64,000 bases of DNA, taken from Phaeocystidibacter luteus. Lineage in GTDB: Bacteria > Bacteroidota > Bacteroidia > Flavobacteriales > Schleiferiaceae. The notes beneath the pieces were generated by a model. It ran no database searches. It had not been told where the DNA came from and saw nothing but the letters and a program-made list of their open reading frames with translations. The translations under genes and the position numbers were made by a program. The stretch spans positions 1 to 64,000 of the forward strand of contig NZ_WBVO01000013.1 of assembly GCF_008933115.1 (NCBI RefSeq), read 5' to 3'. Positions 9,042-19,024 of this stretch are shown here, piece after piece; the stretch's first letter is position 1; every line of letters begins with the position of its first letter.

Positions 9042-10166
9042 ATGGATACGAATCTGATCTTTTTTAGTCTCTTCGCAGTCGTTGCCGCAATACAATTCCT
9101 GTACTGGGTAGTTGTGTTCTCTCGATTCGCTTTTAAAAAGCCACATGAGTCTCAACAAGCGGACCTACTACCCCCGGTTAGCGTGGTAGTTGTTGGACGA
9201 AATGAAGCGGAGAATTTCAAGAAGAACTTGCCCGCCATTTTGAATCAAGATTACCCGAGATTTGAGGTGGTTGCCGTGAATGATCAGAGTAGCGACGAGT
9301 CTGAGGATGTTATAGAGAAGCTACAACTTGAGTATCCTAATCTAAAACTTGTGAAGGTTCCAGAGAACGATAAGTTCTGGAATGGGAAGAAGTTCGGATT
9401 AGCCTTGGGTATTAAGGCTACAGAGCACGAACATCTTTTGCTCACGGATGCAGATTGCTATCCCAGCTCACCCGATTGGATAAAAGAGATGATTTCTGGA
9501 TTCATGGGAGGCAAGGAGTTGGTATTGGGATATGGTGATGTGGAGAAGACAGGAGGATTCATCAATGCTCTTTCGCGGTTTGAAACCATGCAAACTGCGC
9601 TGCAGTACTTCGCCTGGTCTTTTTGGGGGATGACATACATGGGTGTGGGGAGAAACCTCGCCTATCGGAAGAGTCTATGGTTTGAGCAGAACGGCTTCAT
9701 CAAACACATACATATTCCTAGTGGTGATGATGACTTGTTTGTGAATGCTGCTGCGAAGGTCGGTAAGGTTGGACGCGTGGCTAAGAATACGGCCCATACC
9801 ATTACTGAAAGTAAGACGACCTGGAAGAATTGGATAAAGCAGAAGCGCAGACATTTTAGCACCTCCAGCTTATACAAACCACACCAACTCGTCCTGTTGG
9901 GTACTTTTGGCTCTTCGATGTTAGCATTTTGGCCAGCATTCATTTTGGCACTGATTTTCACCGATGGAACGCTGCAGCACCTGGTGTTGGGCTTGGCTGG
10001 ATTGCGATTGATTTATCAGTACACCATAGGATTCATGGCCTCTAGGTTTTTCGGTCACAAAGATGTGGTCGCACTCTGGCCGATTTATGAATTGATCTGG
10101 GTGCTCTCTGGGATGTATCTTCACTTGGTAAATGCATGGAAAGGCAAACCAAAAGGATGGAAGTGA
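9042..10166 (+). CDS. family 2 glycosyltransferase, membrane-anchored
   Basis: The 374-residue protein starts with a membrane helix (NLIFFSLFAVVAAIQFLYWV). It has a GT-A fold with SVVVVGRNEAENF and the metal-binding LTDADCYPS, then SGDDDLFVN and an R/K-rich QKRRHF segment like the QxxRW site of processive GT2 enzymes, followed by C-terminal membrane helices. It probably extends a cell-envelope polysaccharide or glycolipid; donor and acceptor are unknown. The frame opens further upstream (8787), but that part is antisense to tgt. The ATG at 9042 follows a clear promoter. Its TGA overlaps the rsmG ATG by one base. Confidence 0.85.
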   Translation: MDTNLIFFSLFAVVAAIQFLYWVVVFSRFAFKKPHESQQADLLPPVSVVVVGRNEAENFKKNLPAILNQDYPRFEVVAVNDQSSDESEDVIEKLQLEYPNLKLVKVPENDKFWNGKKFGLALGIKATEHEHLLLTDADCYPSSPDWIKEMISGFMGGKELVLGYGDVEKTGGFINALSRFETMQTALQYFAWSFWGMTYMGVGRNLAYRKSLWFEQNGFIKHIHIPSGDDDLFVNAAAKVGKVGRVAKNTAHTITESKTTWKNWIKQKRRHFSTSSLYKPHQLVLLGTFGSSMLAFWPAFILALIFTDGTLQHLVLGLAGLRLIYQYTIGFMASRFFGHKDVVALWPIYELIWVLSGMYLHLVNAWKGKPKGWK

Positions 10167-10792
10167 TGAATGTGGATTTGATTTTTGAGAATTTCCCAGA
10201 TCTATCTGACAAACAAAAGGATCAGTTTACCAGGTTGTTGCCGTTGTACGAAGAGTGGAACAGCCAAATCAATGTGATTAGTCGCAAAGACATGGATTCG
10301 TTTTATGAGCGACATGTACTGCACAGCATGGCCATCGCAAAAACGATTCAGTTTAAGCCTAAAACCAGAATTCTTGACGTAGGAACAGGAGGTGGGTTTC
10401 CTGGTATTCCGCTAGCCATACTTTTTCCGCAGGTTGAGTTTGTTTTGGTAGATAGTATTGGCAAGAAAATCAAGGTGGTCAATGAGGTGGCTGAGGCTCT
10501 TGGATTGGAAAATGTGACGGGAATTCACGGCAGAGCAGAAAAGGTGAAACCTGGGTTTGACTTCGTCGTGTCGAGAGCGGTTACACGCATGTCGCCTTTC
10601 TATAATTGGATTAAGCGCCACTTCAATCCAAAGTCATTCAACGACTTGAAGAATGGGATTCTCTATTTAAAAGGGGGTGACCTAAAAGAAGAATTGGCCG
10701 AGTTTCCAAAAGCGAAACTGCAGCCAATTCAAGCGTATTTTGAAGGGGAATTCTTCGAAACGAAGTTTGTCGTTTACATTCCAGTGGGTTAG
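10166..10792 (+). CDS. rsmG: 16S rRNA (guanine527-N7)-methyltransferase RsmG
   Basis: RsmG (GidB) methylates G527 of 16S rRNA using S-adenosylmethionine. The 208-residue protein carries the SAM-binding motif ILDVGTGGGFPGIPLAI and the conserved VVSRAV segment. I take the ATG at 10166, which overlaps the glycosyltransferase stop (TGATG), over a Met 10 codons upstream, because the family begins near this point. It ends convergently with a T9SS cargo gene, the stop codons sharing TTAG at 10789-10792. Confidence 0.95.
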   Translation: MNVDLIFENFPDLSDKQKDQFTRLLPLYEEWNSQINVISRKDMDSFYERHVLHSMAIAKTIQFKPKTRILDVGTGGGFPGIPLAILFPQVEFVLVDSIGKKIKVVNEVAEALGLENVTGIHGRAEKVKPGFDFVVSRAVTRMSPFYNWIKRHFNPKSFNDLKNGILYLKGGDLKEELAEFPKAKLQPIQAYFEGEFFETKFVVYIPVG

Positions 10793-11799
10793 TGCTTAAC
10801 CCATCTCTGTACTCCCACAATTCCATCTTTAGATTGTAGCCTAATCAGGTACACTCCTACGGGGAGAGTGCTTACGTTGAGTACAAATCTTTCCGATCGA
10901 ATTTTTCCTTTTTGCAGGATGCGTCCAGACATATCCGTGATATGGTATTCGACTTTCCTAGCTTCGCTCAACTCAACGGTAAGGTTTTCTGTAGTAGGAT
11001 TTGGGTAGATGGCGAATTCGAACTCTGGTTTGAACTCAGGTACAGAAATCCCGTGGCAGTTGTCGATGCAGATGTTGTCTACGTATCCCGACATCCTTCT
11101 TGTATGCCAACCATGTGGATTGTTTCCTACTTGGATGTAGCTTGCATTATTTGGGACGATGTGGGTTGTGGTCACATATCCATCAGTAGCGGTATCTCCT
11201 GTACGCGCATTGATGGCGGTAACACGGTAATTCACAGAGTCAATGCGCTCCAGATAGCATGTGTACGTTTCGTTGAGAACCAAATCACCGTCATTGCCAA
11301 CCGTGTAGTAGACGGCGGTTTCATTGACGTTAGTGACAAGCACTGTCGCGAAGCCACTAGAATTTCCACCACCAACAACGAGACCAACGAAGTCGTTTTG
11401 AACGTAATCTAGGTTCATATCGCGAGTGAGCATTCCGTTATTTTCGGAGAAGGCGAACAAGAAGTGACTCAAGCGCTTAGTGGGGTCGGTTGTGCCCATG
11501 GCGGTTACTCGAACATCGGCGGATGCTTTCCAATACGAACAAAGTGCTATTGGAAGAGGCTTGTAGATTCGTATGTCGTTGGTATAGTTAGGTGCATCGT
11601 AAAAGCTTATCGCTTTTGATGGGCTATAGGTACTATCGAAAGCAATTCTCGGGTTCGAAGGAGTCGGAGAATCAATCATGTTCCACGATGTTAGGTCTCC
11701 TTGAAAATCCTCATTGAAATCACATGATCCAGTGGGTTGTGGGGTCTGGGCAAATGTGATGAAAGATGAGAATATGAGAGCAAAAGTGAGAGTGCGCAT
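10789..11799 (-). CDS. secreted protein with type IX sorting domain
   Basis: The 336-residue protein begins with a signal peptide (MRTLTFALIFSSFITFAQ). A lectin-like or carbohydrate-binding-like beta-sandwich region follows, which I cannot assign firmly. The C-terminal 75 residues are a T9SS type A sorting domain: FAIYPNPTTENLTVEL, DMSGRILQ, LPVGVYLIRL and a basic end. It should be exported by the T9SS and anchored or released at the cell surface. No catalytic motif is visible. It stands alone, with no clear promoter match. Confidence 0.82.
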   Translation of the reverse strand: MRTLTFALIFSSFITFAQTPQPTGSCDFNEDFQGDLTSWNMIDSPTPSNPRIAFDSTYSPSKAISFYDAPNYTNDIRIYKPLPIALCSYWKASADVRVTAMGTTDPTKRLSHFLFAFSENNGMLTRDMNLDYVQNDFVGLVVGGGNSSGFATVLVTNVNETAVYYTVGNDGDLVLNETYTCYLERIDSVNYRVTAINARTGDTATDGYVTTTHIVPNNASYIQVGNNPHGWHTRRMSGYVDNICIDNCHGISVPEFKPEFEFAIYPNPTTENLTVELSEARKVEYHITDMSGRILQKGKIRSERFVLNVSTLPVGVYLIRLQSKDGIVGVQRWVKH

Positions 11800-11844
11800 A
11801 TTCTTTGAATTTGAAGCTAAGTTATTAAAAATTAACGAGATAAC

Positions 11845-11877
11845 AAAAAAGCCCCCGTATTGCGTACGGAGGCTTTT
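11845..11877 (-). terminator. terminator after pruA
   Basis: An A-rich side (from 11845) leads into GCCCCCGTA, loop TTGCG and TACGGAGGC, followed by TTTT. The stem contains one mismatch. It lies about 20 bp past the pruA stop and, read on the minus strand, ends in a U-run. Confidence 0.8.
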
Positions 11878-11898
11878 GTTATGCTTGGATAATTATAC

Positions 11899-13524
11899 CT
11901 ATCCCATAAATGGATATTCGTAGCTCTTAGGCGGTACGAAGTTTTCCTTGATGTTTCTAGGAGAAACCCAACGAAGTAGGTTGAGGTAACTACCTGCTTT
12001 ATCGTTCGTTCCCGATCCACGAGCACCACCGAATGGCTGCTGACCTACAACTGCGCCAGTTGGCTTGTCGTTGATGTAGAAGTTACCCGCTGCATTTTCG
12101 AGCATCTTGGTTCCTTGCTCAATCGCGTAACGATCTTGAGAGAAGATTGCACCTGTTAGTGCGTATTCTCCGGTTTCGTCTACAAGCTTAAGGGTTTCTT
12201 CCCACTCGTTTTCTGGGTATTCGAATACGGTGATAACTGGACCGAAGATCTCTTCGCACATGGTGCGGAATTTCGGATTGGTTGTTTTCACAATCGTAGG
12301 CTCAATGAAGTAACCTTCGCTCTTGTCGTAGTTTCCACCTACAAGAATTTCAGCATCATCTTGTTCCTTGATATAATCGATGTAGCTGGCAATCTTATCG
12401 AAAGCGCGTTCATCGATAACCGCAGTGATGAAGTTCTCGAAATTCTCCGGGGATCCCATCTTGAAGGTCTTCACCATTTCCACAGCCTTGTCGAGAATCT
12501 CAGTACAAGTGTTAGATGGCAAGTATGCTCTTGAGGCGGCAGAACACTTCTGACCTTGGAATTCAAATGCTCCACGTGCAATCGCTACAGCAACTTCTTG
12601 AGTTGGCGCAGTGCGGTGAGCAACGATGAAGTCTTTACCTCCCGTTTCACCTACAATGCGTGGGTATGATCTGTACTTTTCGATGTTCGCACCGATTGTT
12701 TTCCAAAGGTGACGGAACACGCCAGTAGATCCTGTAAAGTGCAGACCTGCAAACTCTGGGTGGTTGAATACTACGTCGCCTGCGTCTGGACCGTCAGCAA
12801 ACACGAGGTTGATTACTCCGGCTGGAACACCAGCTTCGCGGAATACTTCCATAACCACGTGAGCCGAATAAATCTGGCTATCTGCCGGCTTCCAAACTGC
12901 AACGTTGCCCATAAGTGCGGGAGCAGCAGGAAGGTTACCCGCAATGGCGGTAAAGTTGAATGGAGTAATGGCAAATACAAATCCTTCTAGTGGACGGTAC
13001 TCTAGGCGGTTCCAGATACCTTCCGACGATTCAGGTTGATTGTCGTAAATCTCCGTCATGTACTGAACGTTGAAACGGAGGAAGTCAGCCAACTCACATG
13101 CTGCATCGATTTCAGCTTGGAAAGCATTTTTCGATTGAGCGAGCATAGTAGCTGCATTGATGCGCGCACGGAACGGACCTGCAATCAAGTCAGCCGCTTT
13201 GAGGAATACAGATGCTCTGTGCTCCCAGCTCAAATTAGCCCATTTGGTACGAGCTCTAAGTGCAGCATCAACCGCATCTTGAACGTGCTTTGAAGTACCT
13301 CTGTGGTACGTGCCAATTTGTGTTTTCAATTCGTGAGGAGGGAAAAGTGGAAGAACGTTATCGGTTCTAACTTCTTTTCCGTCTATAAACATTGGAATGT
13401 CAGTCACCTGTGATTTCATCTTGCGATAGGTGCTGAGCAACTCTTCTCTTTCTGGTGTTCCTGGAGCGTAGCTGTTAATTGGTTCGTTAACAGCAAGTGG
13501 AACTTGATAAATTCCTTTTGGCAT
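11899..13524 (-). CDS. pruA: L-glutamate gamma-semialdehyde dehydrogenase (delta-1-pyrroline-5-carboxylate dehydrogenase)
   Basis: PruA oxidises glutamate semialdehyde/P5C to glutamate in proline breakdown, with NAD. The 541-residue form is the stand-alone, non-PutA type. Motifs include the catalytic Cys in FQGQKCSAASRAY, the general-base Glu in VGETGGKDF and the cofactor segment TPFNFTAIAGN. The frame opens at 13596, but the family N-terminus MPKGIYQVPLAVNEP begins at 13524. A -7 box (CAAAAATA on the plus strand, 13553-13560) lies 28 nt upstream. No proline dehydrogenase gene is in the window. Confidence 0.96.
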   Translation of the reverse strand: MPKGIYQVPLAVNEPINSYAPGTPEREELLSTYRKMKSQVTDIPMFIDGKEVRTDNVLPLFPPHELKTQIGTYHRGTSKHVQDAVDAALRARTKWANLSWEHRASVFLKAADLIAGPFRARINAATMLAQSKNAFQAEIDAACELADFLRFNVQYMTEIYDNQPESSEGIWNRLEYRPLEGFVFAITPFNFTAIAGNLPAAPALMGNVAVWKPADSQIYSAHVVMEVFREAGVPAGVINLVFADGPDAGDVVFNHPEFAGLHFTGSTGVFRHLWKTIGANIEKYRSYPRIVGETGGKDFIVAHRTAPTQEVAVAIARGAFEFQGQKCSAASRAYLPSNTCTEILDKAVEMVKTFKMGSPENFENFITAVIDERAFDKIASYIDYIKEQDDAEILVGGNYDKSEGYFIEPTIVKTTNPKFRTMCEEIFGPVITVFEYPENEWEETLKLVDETGEYALTGAIFSQDRYAIEQGTKMLENAAGNFYINDKPTGAVVGQQPFGGARGSGTNDKAGSYLNLLRWVSPRNIKENFVPPKSYEYPFMG

Positions 13525-13670
13525 TTTCGGAATCGTTTTTTGGGTTCGAGCACAAAAATAGCCAATAGGGTTTGGAATACCTGAGATATAGGTCACACTT
13601 TGGGTTGTACCTAGGCCGCTGTTAAACAGAAGATTGAATGAGGATATTTACGGATTGATTCTGCAGCAGC

Positions 13671-14315
13671 TCAGCTCATGTCTTTTGGGTGCGTCACCTC
13701 ATGAAGTAGCTCGCGAACCTTGCCCTTCCTGCTCAGTCGAATCGCCGTAAGTTGCTGGCCTGTCCACGCTCCGGTATCGATGCACCACGAGTTTGAAACT
13801 TCGTTGAAGGTGGGTTCACCTTTAGTCTGAAGGATGTGTCCATGCACTTGCAGTTTATTCACATTCTTCAGTGCTCCCCGATTGTGAAGCACCCCTCTGC
13901 GAGCATTAGCTCCGAAAGGATCTTTAGAGAAGGGACTAATTCCAGCGTGTGTGATGAGTACGTATGGATTCTCCCATTTCAAGGGTCGATTTGAGAACCA
14001 CCCTGCGGCCTTTCGCAGGTCGATATCTCGCTTCAAAAAGTCCTTCTTACAAGCCTCTATGGCTCGGTCGCTGCCCTTTCTGCGGTGGAATTGGATGAAT
14101 CGATGTTCGTGATTCCCCTTTAGGAAGAACACTTGATACGGGTATTCCCGCTCCAATTCTTGTGCGTACAAATAGGCTTTGCCAGAATTCTTTCCCTTGT
14201 TGATGAGGTCGCCAACTTGAACGAGAAACTCACGGCTGGGGTCCCAGTGCTTTTCTACCAACGCCTTAAAGGTGTGGTAGCAGCCGTGGACATCTCCAAC
14301 CGCTAGTACGTCCAT
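13671..14315 (-). CDS. calcineurin-like metallophosphoesterase (PP2A/ApaH-like)
   Basis: The 214-residue protein has the full metallophosphoesterase set: GDVHGC (7-12), GDLINKG, KGNHEH, THAG and VHGH. This points to a dinuclear metal site and a Ser/Thr phosphatase or diadenosine-tetraphosphatase-like activity. The sequence does not settle the substrate. It starts 20 bp after the dnaN stop on the same strand, so the two are probably cotranscribed. Confidence 0.9.
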   Translation of the reverse strand: MDVLAVGDVHGCYHTFKALVEKHWDPSREFLVQVGDLINKGKNSGKAYLYAQELEREYPYQVFFLKGNHEHRFIQFHRRKGSDRAIEACKKDFLKRDIDLRKAAGWFSNRPLKWENPYVLITHAGISPFSKDPFGANARRGVLHNRGALKNVNKLQVHGHILQTKGEPTFNEVSNSWCIDTGAWTGQQLTAIRLSRKGKVRELLHEVTHPKDMS

Positions 14316-14335
14316 GTTGGATTACGCTTTAGGCA

Positions 14336-15457
14336 TTAAGCATTAAGCATCACCGGCATTACGAGCATGAGGAGGTCTTCACCCTCATCAAGACCGTCAC
14401 TTGGAATAAGCAAGCCAGCGCGATTCGGTGCGCTCAATTCAACGCGAACTGAATCAGATTCAAGGTTATTCAGCATTTCGAGGAGGAAACGGCTGTTAAA
14501 GCCAATCTCCATATCCGATCCGTCGTAATCGCAAGTGAGACGTTCTACCGCCTTGTTGCTGAAATCGAGGTCTTCCGCTGAAACGGTCAACTCCGTACCG
14601 GCAATCTTTAAGCGAATCTGATGTGTAGTCTTGTTCGAGAAGATGGATACACGTTTCACCGAGCTCAAGAATCCAGAGCGGTCGATTAACATGCGATTCG
14701 GGTTGTCCTTAGGAATTACAGCTTCGTAATTTGGATACTTTCCGTCAATCAAGCGGCAAGTCATTACGATGTTGTCGTATTCGAAACGAGCGTTTGTTTC
14801 GTTGTAGAAAATCTTCACGTCTCCATCTGTGCCCGTAAGGCTGGTACGAAGAAGAGTGAGTGGTTTACGTGGCATGATGAACTCCGCCGTATTTGGTGTA
14901 GTCAAATCTGTTCTGCGGTAGCGAACCAATTTGTGTGCATCTGTGGCCACAAAAGTGAGGCTATCGGATGCGAATTGGAAGAACACGCCAGACATAACCG
15001 GACGTAGGTCGTCGTTTCCAGCAGCGAAGATGGTTTTTGTGATTGCGTTGCCAAGCACATCACCTGGAACGGTAGCCTCAGAGGCATCTTCGAGTTCGGG
15101 AAGCTGTGGGAACTCATCACCCTCAACGAAGGCGAGTGAGTACTTACCGAAATCGCTGCTTACTTCTACATTGTGTGACTTATCGTCAAGTGTAAAGGTG
15201 AGCGGTTGCTCTGGGAAAGTTTTGAGTGTATCGAGTAGAATCTTGGCTGGTACAGCAGCAAGACCTTCGGATTCCGTTTCAACAGCCAGCGTAGTGCTCA
15301 TGGTTGTTTCAAGGTCGGAAGCCGAAACCTTCAATGAGTTTGGACTTAGTTCAAAGAGGAAATTATCCAGAATTGGCAAGGTGTTATTATTGTTGATTAC
15401 ACCGCCAATAGCTTGCAGTTCACGTAGTAGGGTTCCGCTGGATACAATAAATTTCAT
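14336..15457 (-). CDS. dnaN: DNA polymerase III beta subunit (sliding clamp)
   Basis: DnaN forms the dimeric ring that tethers the replicative polymerase. At 373 residues it has the three repeated clamp domains and ends in a typical clamp C-terminus (LLMLVMPVMLNA, with the family's usual PVR-like end replaced). The start MKFIVSSGTLLREL is the family start. A -7 box (TATATTTG on the minus strand, 15497-15504) lies 39 nt upstream. No dnaA lies beside it, as is usual in Bacteroidota. Confidence 0.97.
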   Translation of the reverse strand: MKFIVSSGTLLRELQAIGGVINNNNTLPILDNFLFELSPNSLKVSASDLETTMSTTLAVETESEGLAAVPAKILLDTLKTFPEQPLTFTLDDKSHNVEVSSDFGKYSLAFVEGDEFPQLPELEDASEATVPGDVLGNAITKTIFAAGNDDLRPVMSGVFFQFASDSLTFVATDAHKLVRYRRTDLTTPNTAEFIMPRKPLTLLRTSLTGTDGDVKIFYNETNARFEYDNIVMTCRLIDGKYPNYEAVIPKDNPNRMLIDRSGFLSSVKRVSIFSNKTTHQIRLKIAGTELTVSAEDLDFSNKAVERLTCDYDGSDMEIGFNSRFLLEMLNNLESDSVRVELSAPNRAGLLIPSDGLDEGEDLLMLVMPVMLNA

Positions 15458-15496
15458 GAGGCTAATTGTTTGAGACGAATCTCATTTCGTCAAAAG

Positions 15497-15504
15497 CAAA
15501 TATA
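15497..15504 (-). promoter_or_regulatory. dnaN -7 box
   Basis: TATATTTG on the minus strand is a perfect match to TAnnTTTG, giving a leader of roughly 30-35 nt. I see no convincing -33 element at the expected distance. Confidence 0.5.
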
Positions 15505-15563
15505 CTTTTTCATAGGTGCACATCTCATTGTCAACATGAAAATTGCTAACAAGAGATTCACAA

Positions 15564-16577
15564 TCAGAGGATGAAGTATTCTTTGGTCTTTAAGATGTTT
15601 TCGAAGGCATAGGTTTGAATCACAACAAATCGACCATCACTGAGGTAAGCGTAGAATCTATCCGGATCCCAAAGCATCAAATTGCCAAGGTCGTCATAGG
15701 TGTCTGGTTCCGCTCTGATGTGGAATGCCGAAAGCTTGATTTCTTCACCGTCGAATTTCTTTGCATTCAATTCAAAAACAGGAATTGAGCTTGTGATGCT
15801 GTCCATCTTCGTATAGGCTTTCTCACCTTCAATAATGGCACCTTCAAACTTCAGCGTTCGCAAAGAGCCTAAGTAATATCGGGTGTGTTGTGAGGCATAT
15901 GGCTCGATAGGGTTGTCATTGGCATCGAAAACCGACAATGCACCCTCTTCCGTTTGTTCTATTCTGAACCCTTCCTGCGGGATGAGCTCGTAGTTCATGG
16001 TCACCGTTTGGATATCCTTGTCGTCCCAACCAAAGATGATTCGGCTTCTCCATAGGTCTTCTCTCACAAAGAAGCGGGAGGAGAGGTAGCCATTGAAAGA
16101 TGGAATGTGCATGGCGTACGGCTGAGTGCCATCGCGCTTCATCATGTACGTGCCCAACATGTCGTTTTGGTCCGTTCCTACGATAAAATCATGCACCAAT
16201 TCATCGCCTTTGTACACTTTTACGAACTTCCCGTAGCCGGCCATTCGACGAAGAACCGTCTGTTTTGCAGTTTCTGCCGGGAAGTTTCTTAGCTCGATAT
16301 TGTGGAAGGTTTCTAGAAGTACATCCACAGCATCTGGACGAGCCCGGTGCTCACCGTTTACCATCCAACCTCCATCAACTCTTTCCAAAACAACGGAGTC
16401 TGGCTCCCGGGTGGCAATAATGATCTTGGTAACGGCGGCCGTATCTTCAATAGAGAAGTCATACTCGATATCGCCGTTCAACGTCGTATCAGAGTCGAAA
16501 TTTTGAGTGGCAATAAACACACCTACTGCAGCGAGTAGGAGGATGAGGATGAGATTTATTCTTTGCTTCTTATTCAT
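15564..16577 (-). CDS. DUF4340 domain protein, partner of the GldF-GldG transporter
   Basis: The 337-residue protein has one N-terminal membrane helix (INLILILLLAAVGVFIATQ) and then a periplasmic region matching the DUF4340 type, which often follows GldG-like genes. I take the Met at 16577 (MNKKQRINL) over the longer frame from 16673, because it makes a 4-bp ATGA overlap with the gldFG stop and precedes the membrane helix. The coupling suggests an accessory subunit of that ABC system. No enzymatic motif is visible. Confidence 0.82.
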   Translation of the reverse strand: MNKKQRINLILILLLAAVGVFIATQNFDSDTTLNGDIEYDFSIEDTAAVTKIIIATREPDSVVLERVDGGWMVNGEHRARPDAVDVLLETFHNIELRNFPAETAKQTVLRRMAGYGKFVKVYKGDELVHDFIVGTDQNDMLGTYMMKRDGTQPYAMHIPSFNGYLSSRFFVREDLWRSRIIFGWDDKDIQTVTMNYELIPQEGFRIEQTEEGALSVFDANDNPIEPYASQHTRYYLGSLRTLKFEGAIIEGEKAYTKMDSITSSIPVFELNAKKFDGEEIKLSAFHIRAEPDTYDDLGNLMLWDPDRFYAYLSDGRFVVIQTYAFENILKTKEYFIL

Positions 16578-19024
16578 GCTTTCTTCGCGTATTTTCTTTT
16601 GCGATTCCAAGTATATCCTAATCCAAACAGGATGATGAAAAGTATAGGTGCTGCCGTATTCAGTATCACCCATTTTGTTCTAGAGCTATCGATCTTAGCC
16701 TTGTTCAAGAGACGGATTTTAAGCTCTCTCGATCGAACATCGATCAATCCGGAATCATCCAACATGTAATCGACGGCGTTGAGAATGAAATCGCCATTCC
16801 CATATTGTGCACCGGTAAATTGATCATAACCTAGTTTGAGCGGTGCCCCGCGTTCCATAACCGACGGTGGTGCAACCAAGTTCAATTGATTCCGGATAAT
16901 GTCTCCATCAGCAATAACGATTTGTTGTGTCCATCGGCTGGTATCACGAAGCGTTATTCCGGCTGCCTCCAAAGATTTAGGAACAAGTCGGTTGCGGTAA
17001 ATCGATTCAAACTTACCCTCAAGTAGCACACCGGCAGTGAGATACTGACGATTGAACTGTTCCGGATACTTGTCCGAATAAAGATCTCGTAAGCTCACAA
17101 TCCCCGGAACTTCTTGCGCCTTGCTGTATTCAGAACTTACCAGCAACTGTGTCTTTCTAACCGATGGGGAATAGATGGTGTCAATTGTTCCAGCAAAGTC
17201 TAGCTTAATGGCGTTGAGGTCCTTTGTGATAGGGTGGTCAACACGCGGCATCATCAACGGGAAGTACGGCCATTTGCGAACGTCTCTCGCGTCGTTTACT
17301 CCGGCTGACACGAAGTCTTGGAGCAGAACCGAGTTAACACGAACACCATATCTGAAGAGCATATCGCCTATGTTCAAGGCGTCATACTGAGGTAGGGCCA
17401 TAAATTCACTGGCTCGACTCAACGAGTCCATATCTGCAGCAACGGGGTCAATTAACCACATGACCTTTCCGCCATTCATGATGTATTGATCCAGGAAGAA
17501 TTTGTCAAGTTCACTGAATGGAACTTCAGGCTTAGCTACAATCAACAAGTCGAAACGGTTGATCCTGCGGAGTTGCTCCACAATGCTCACTTCTCCTGTA
17601 ATACTGTCAACCGCAAACTCTCTTATGTTGAATCGGTCGAGTCGATACGAGCCCGAAAGTTGCGCTGCAATACTCGCCACGTGCTTTCTGCCCAACTCGC
17701 CATTTCCTTCGGTGAAGCCGATAAGCGGACGGTCGATAACAACCAACCTTCTGAGCGTAGAAGCAAGCGTATATTCCAGGTCTTGAATAGAACGGTTAAC
17801 CTGAGCTGCAGGCGGAATGCCATACTGACTTTGAAGGAGGTTGACCGCAGTCTCTTTGTCTTGATATCCCGCAATAGCACCCGGGAAAACTTCTCTTTGC
17901 GAACGACCTTCGCGGTTGTCGGAAGTGACTATTGTGGGTGCTAAGCCGCGAGATTGTAGGAGTTGAACGAGTTGGTCTCTATCCTCTCGCTCATTTGGGT
18001 CGATGAATTGATACTCGATGTAGCCATTGTAAGCTCTGAATTCATCGAGCATTTGCTGTGTCTCTTTCTGAAGACGTTTCAGATCGGTCTCTAGTTCACC
18101 GTCAAGGTACACCGTGAACAACATCGGATCTTGAACTTGGTCAAGTAAGTCAATTGTCGATTGGCTCAAGGTATAACGCTGCTCTGCAGTAAGGTCAACT
18201 CTGTAAAAGCTGAACGATCCGGCGATGTTGATGACAACTACGAGTGTCGAGATTAGTCCGAATTGAATGAAGTCGGCACTTCGTGATTTTTTATCCCACT
18301 TTCTTGATTGAATCACCAAACGGGCCATGGCCCCGAAGAAGATGATAAGGCCGACGAAATAGAGCACGTCTCTGGAATCGACGACACCTCTAGAGATGCT
18401 GAGGTAGTGTTCATTGATGCCGAGGTTGTAGATGAGAAGGTCGGCATCGCCGAAGAAGTCGAGCTCTGCAATCTGATCAAAACCGAAGTAGAAGATGAAG
18501 GAAAGCAGTGCTCCGAGGATGAAGCTGGCGATTTGATTATCGGTTGTAGAGGAAGCGAAAAGACCGATTGCCACGTAGGCAGCGCCCAAGAAGAACAAGC
18601 CGATGTAGCTTCCCATGGCCGCTCCTGAATCAATGTTTCCAACCGGATCCCCTAACTGGTGAATGGTGAAGTAATAAAGAATCGTAGGTAGTAAGCTGAA
18701 CAGTACGAGCGACAAGGCGGCGAAATATTTTGCTGCGATGATTTGAAGCTCGGTCAGCGGTTTTGTCAGCAAGAACTCCATGGTTCCTGTCTTCTTCTCA
18801 TCCGCGAACATGCGCATCGTAATGGCGGGAATGAGGAACATGAAAACCCATGGAGAGATGGAGAAGAGACCATCAATCGAGGCATAGCCACTGTCCAACA
18901 AATTGAAATTCCCCTCAATAATCCAAAGGAAGAGGCTATTGAAAGCGAGGAAAACGATGATAACCAGGTATCCGATTATCGAATTGAAGAAGGAGCGAAT
19001 CTCCTTGCTAAACAAACTCATCAT
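16574..19024 (-). CDS. gldFG: fused GldF-GldG ABC transporter protein
   Basis: The first 245 residues resemble GldF, the permease of the gliding-associated GldAFG ABC transporter: SKEIRSFFNSIIGYL start, the LIPAITMRMFADEKKTGTME loop and six membrane helices. The rest resembles GldG: a helix at about 252-272, then FYRVDLTAEQRYTLS, a periplasmic auxiliary domain and a C-terminal helix at about 787-806. In Flavobacterium johnsoniae these are two adjacent genes. Here one frame of 816 codons runs through. The gene starts ATGATG (19024 or 19021) overlapping the ABM gene, and overlaps the DUF4340 gene by ATGA. The ATPase GldA is not in the window. Confidence 0.88.
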   Translation of the reverse strand: MMSLFSKEIRSFFNSIIGYLVIIVFLAFNSLFLWIIEGNFNLLDSGYASIDGLFSISPWVFMFLIPAITMRMFADEKKTGTMEFLLTKPLTELQIIAAKYFAALSLVLFSLLPTILYYFTIHQLGDPVGNIDSGAAMGSYIGLFFLGAAYVAIGLFASSTTDNQIASFILGALLSFIFYFGFDQIAELDFFGDADLLIYNLGINEHYLSISRGVVDSRDVLYFVGLIIFFGAMARLVIQSRKWDKKSRSADFIQFGLISTLVVVINIAGSFSFYRVDLTAEQRYTLSQSTIDLLDQVQDPMLFTVYLDGELETDLKRLQKETQQMLDEFRAYNGYIEYQFIDPNEREDRDQLVQLLQSRGLAPTIVTSDNREGRSQREVFPGAIAGYQDKETAVNLLQSQYGIPPAAQVNRSIQDLEYTLASTLRRLVVIDRPLIGFTEGNGELGRKHVASIAAQLSGSYRLDRFNIREFAVDSITGEVSIVEQLRRINRFDLLIVAKPEVPFSELDKFFLDQYIMNGGKVMWLIDPVAADMDSLSRASEFMALPQYDALNIGDMLFRYGVRVNSVLLQDFVSAGVNDARDVRKWPYFPLMMPRVDHPITKDLNAIKLDFAGTIDTIYSPSVRKTQLLVSSEYSKAQEVPGIVSLRDLYSDKYPEQFNRQYLTAGVLLEGKFESIYRNRLVPKSLEAAGITLRDTSRWTQQIVIADGDIIRNQLNLVAPPSVMERGAPLKLGYDQFTGAQYGNGDFILNAVDYMLDDSGLIDVRSRELKIRLLNKAKIDSSRTKWVILNTAAPILFIILFGLGYTWNRKRKYAKKA

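Noticed and set aside
14320-14350. A short tandem repeat (GCATTAA units) between dnaN and the phosphoesterase gene.
   Set aside because: Part of it codes for the dnaN C-terminus (VMLNA), and only two or three units exist. No function is implied.
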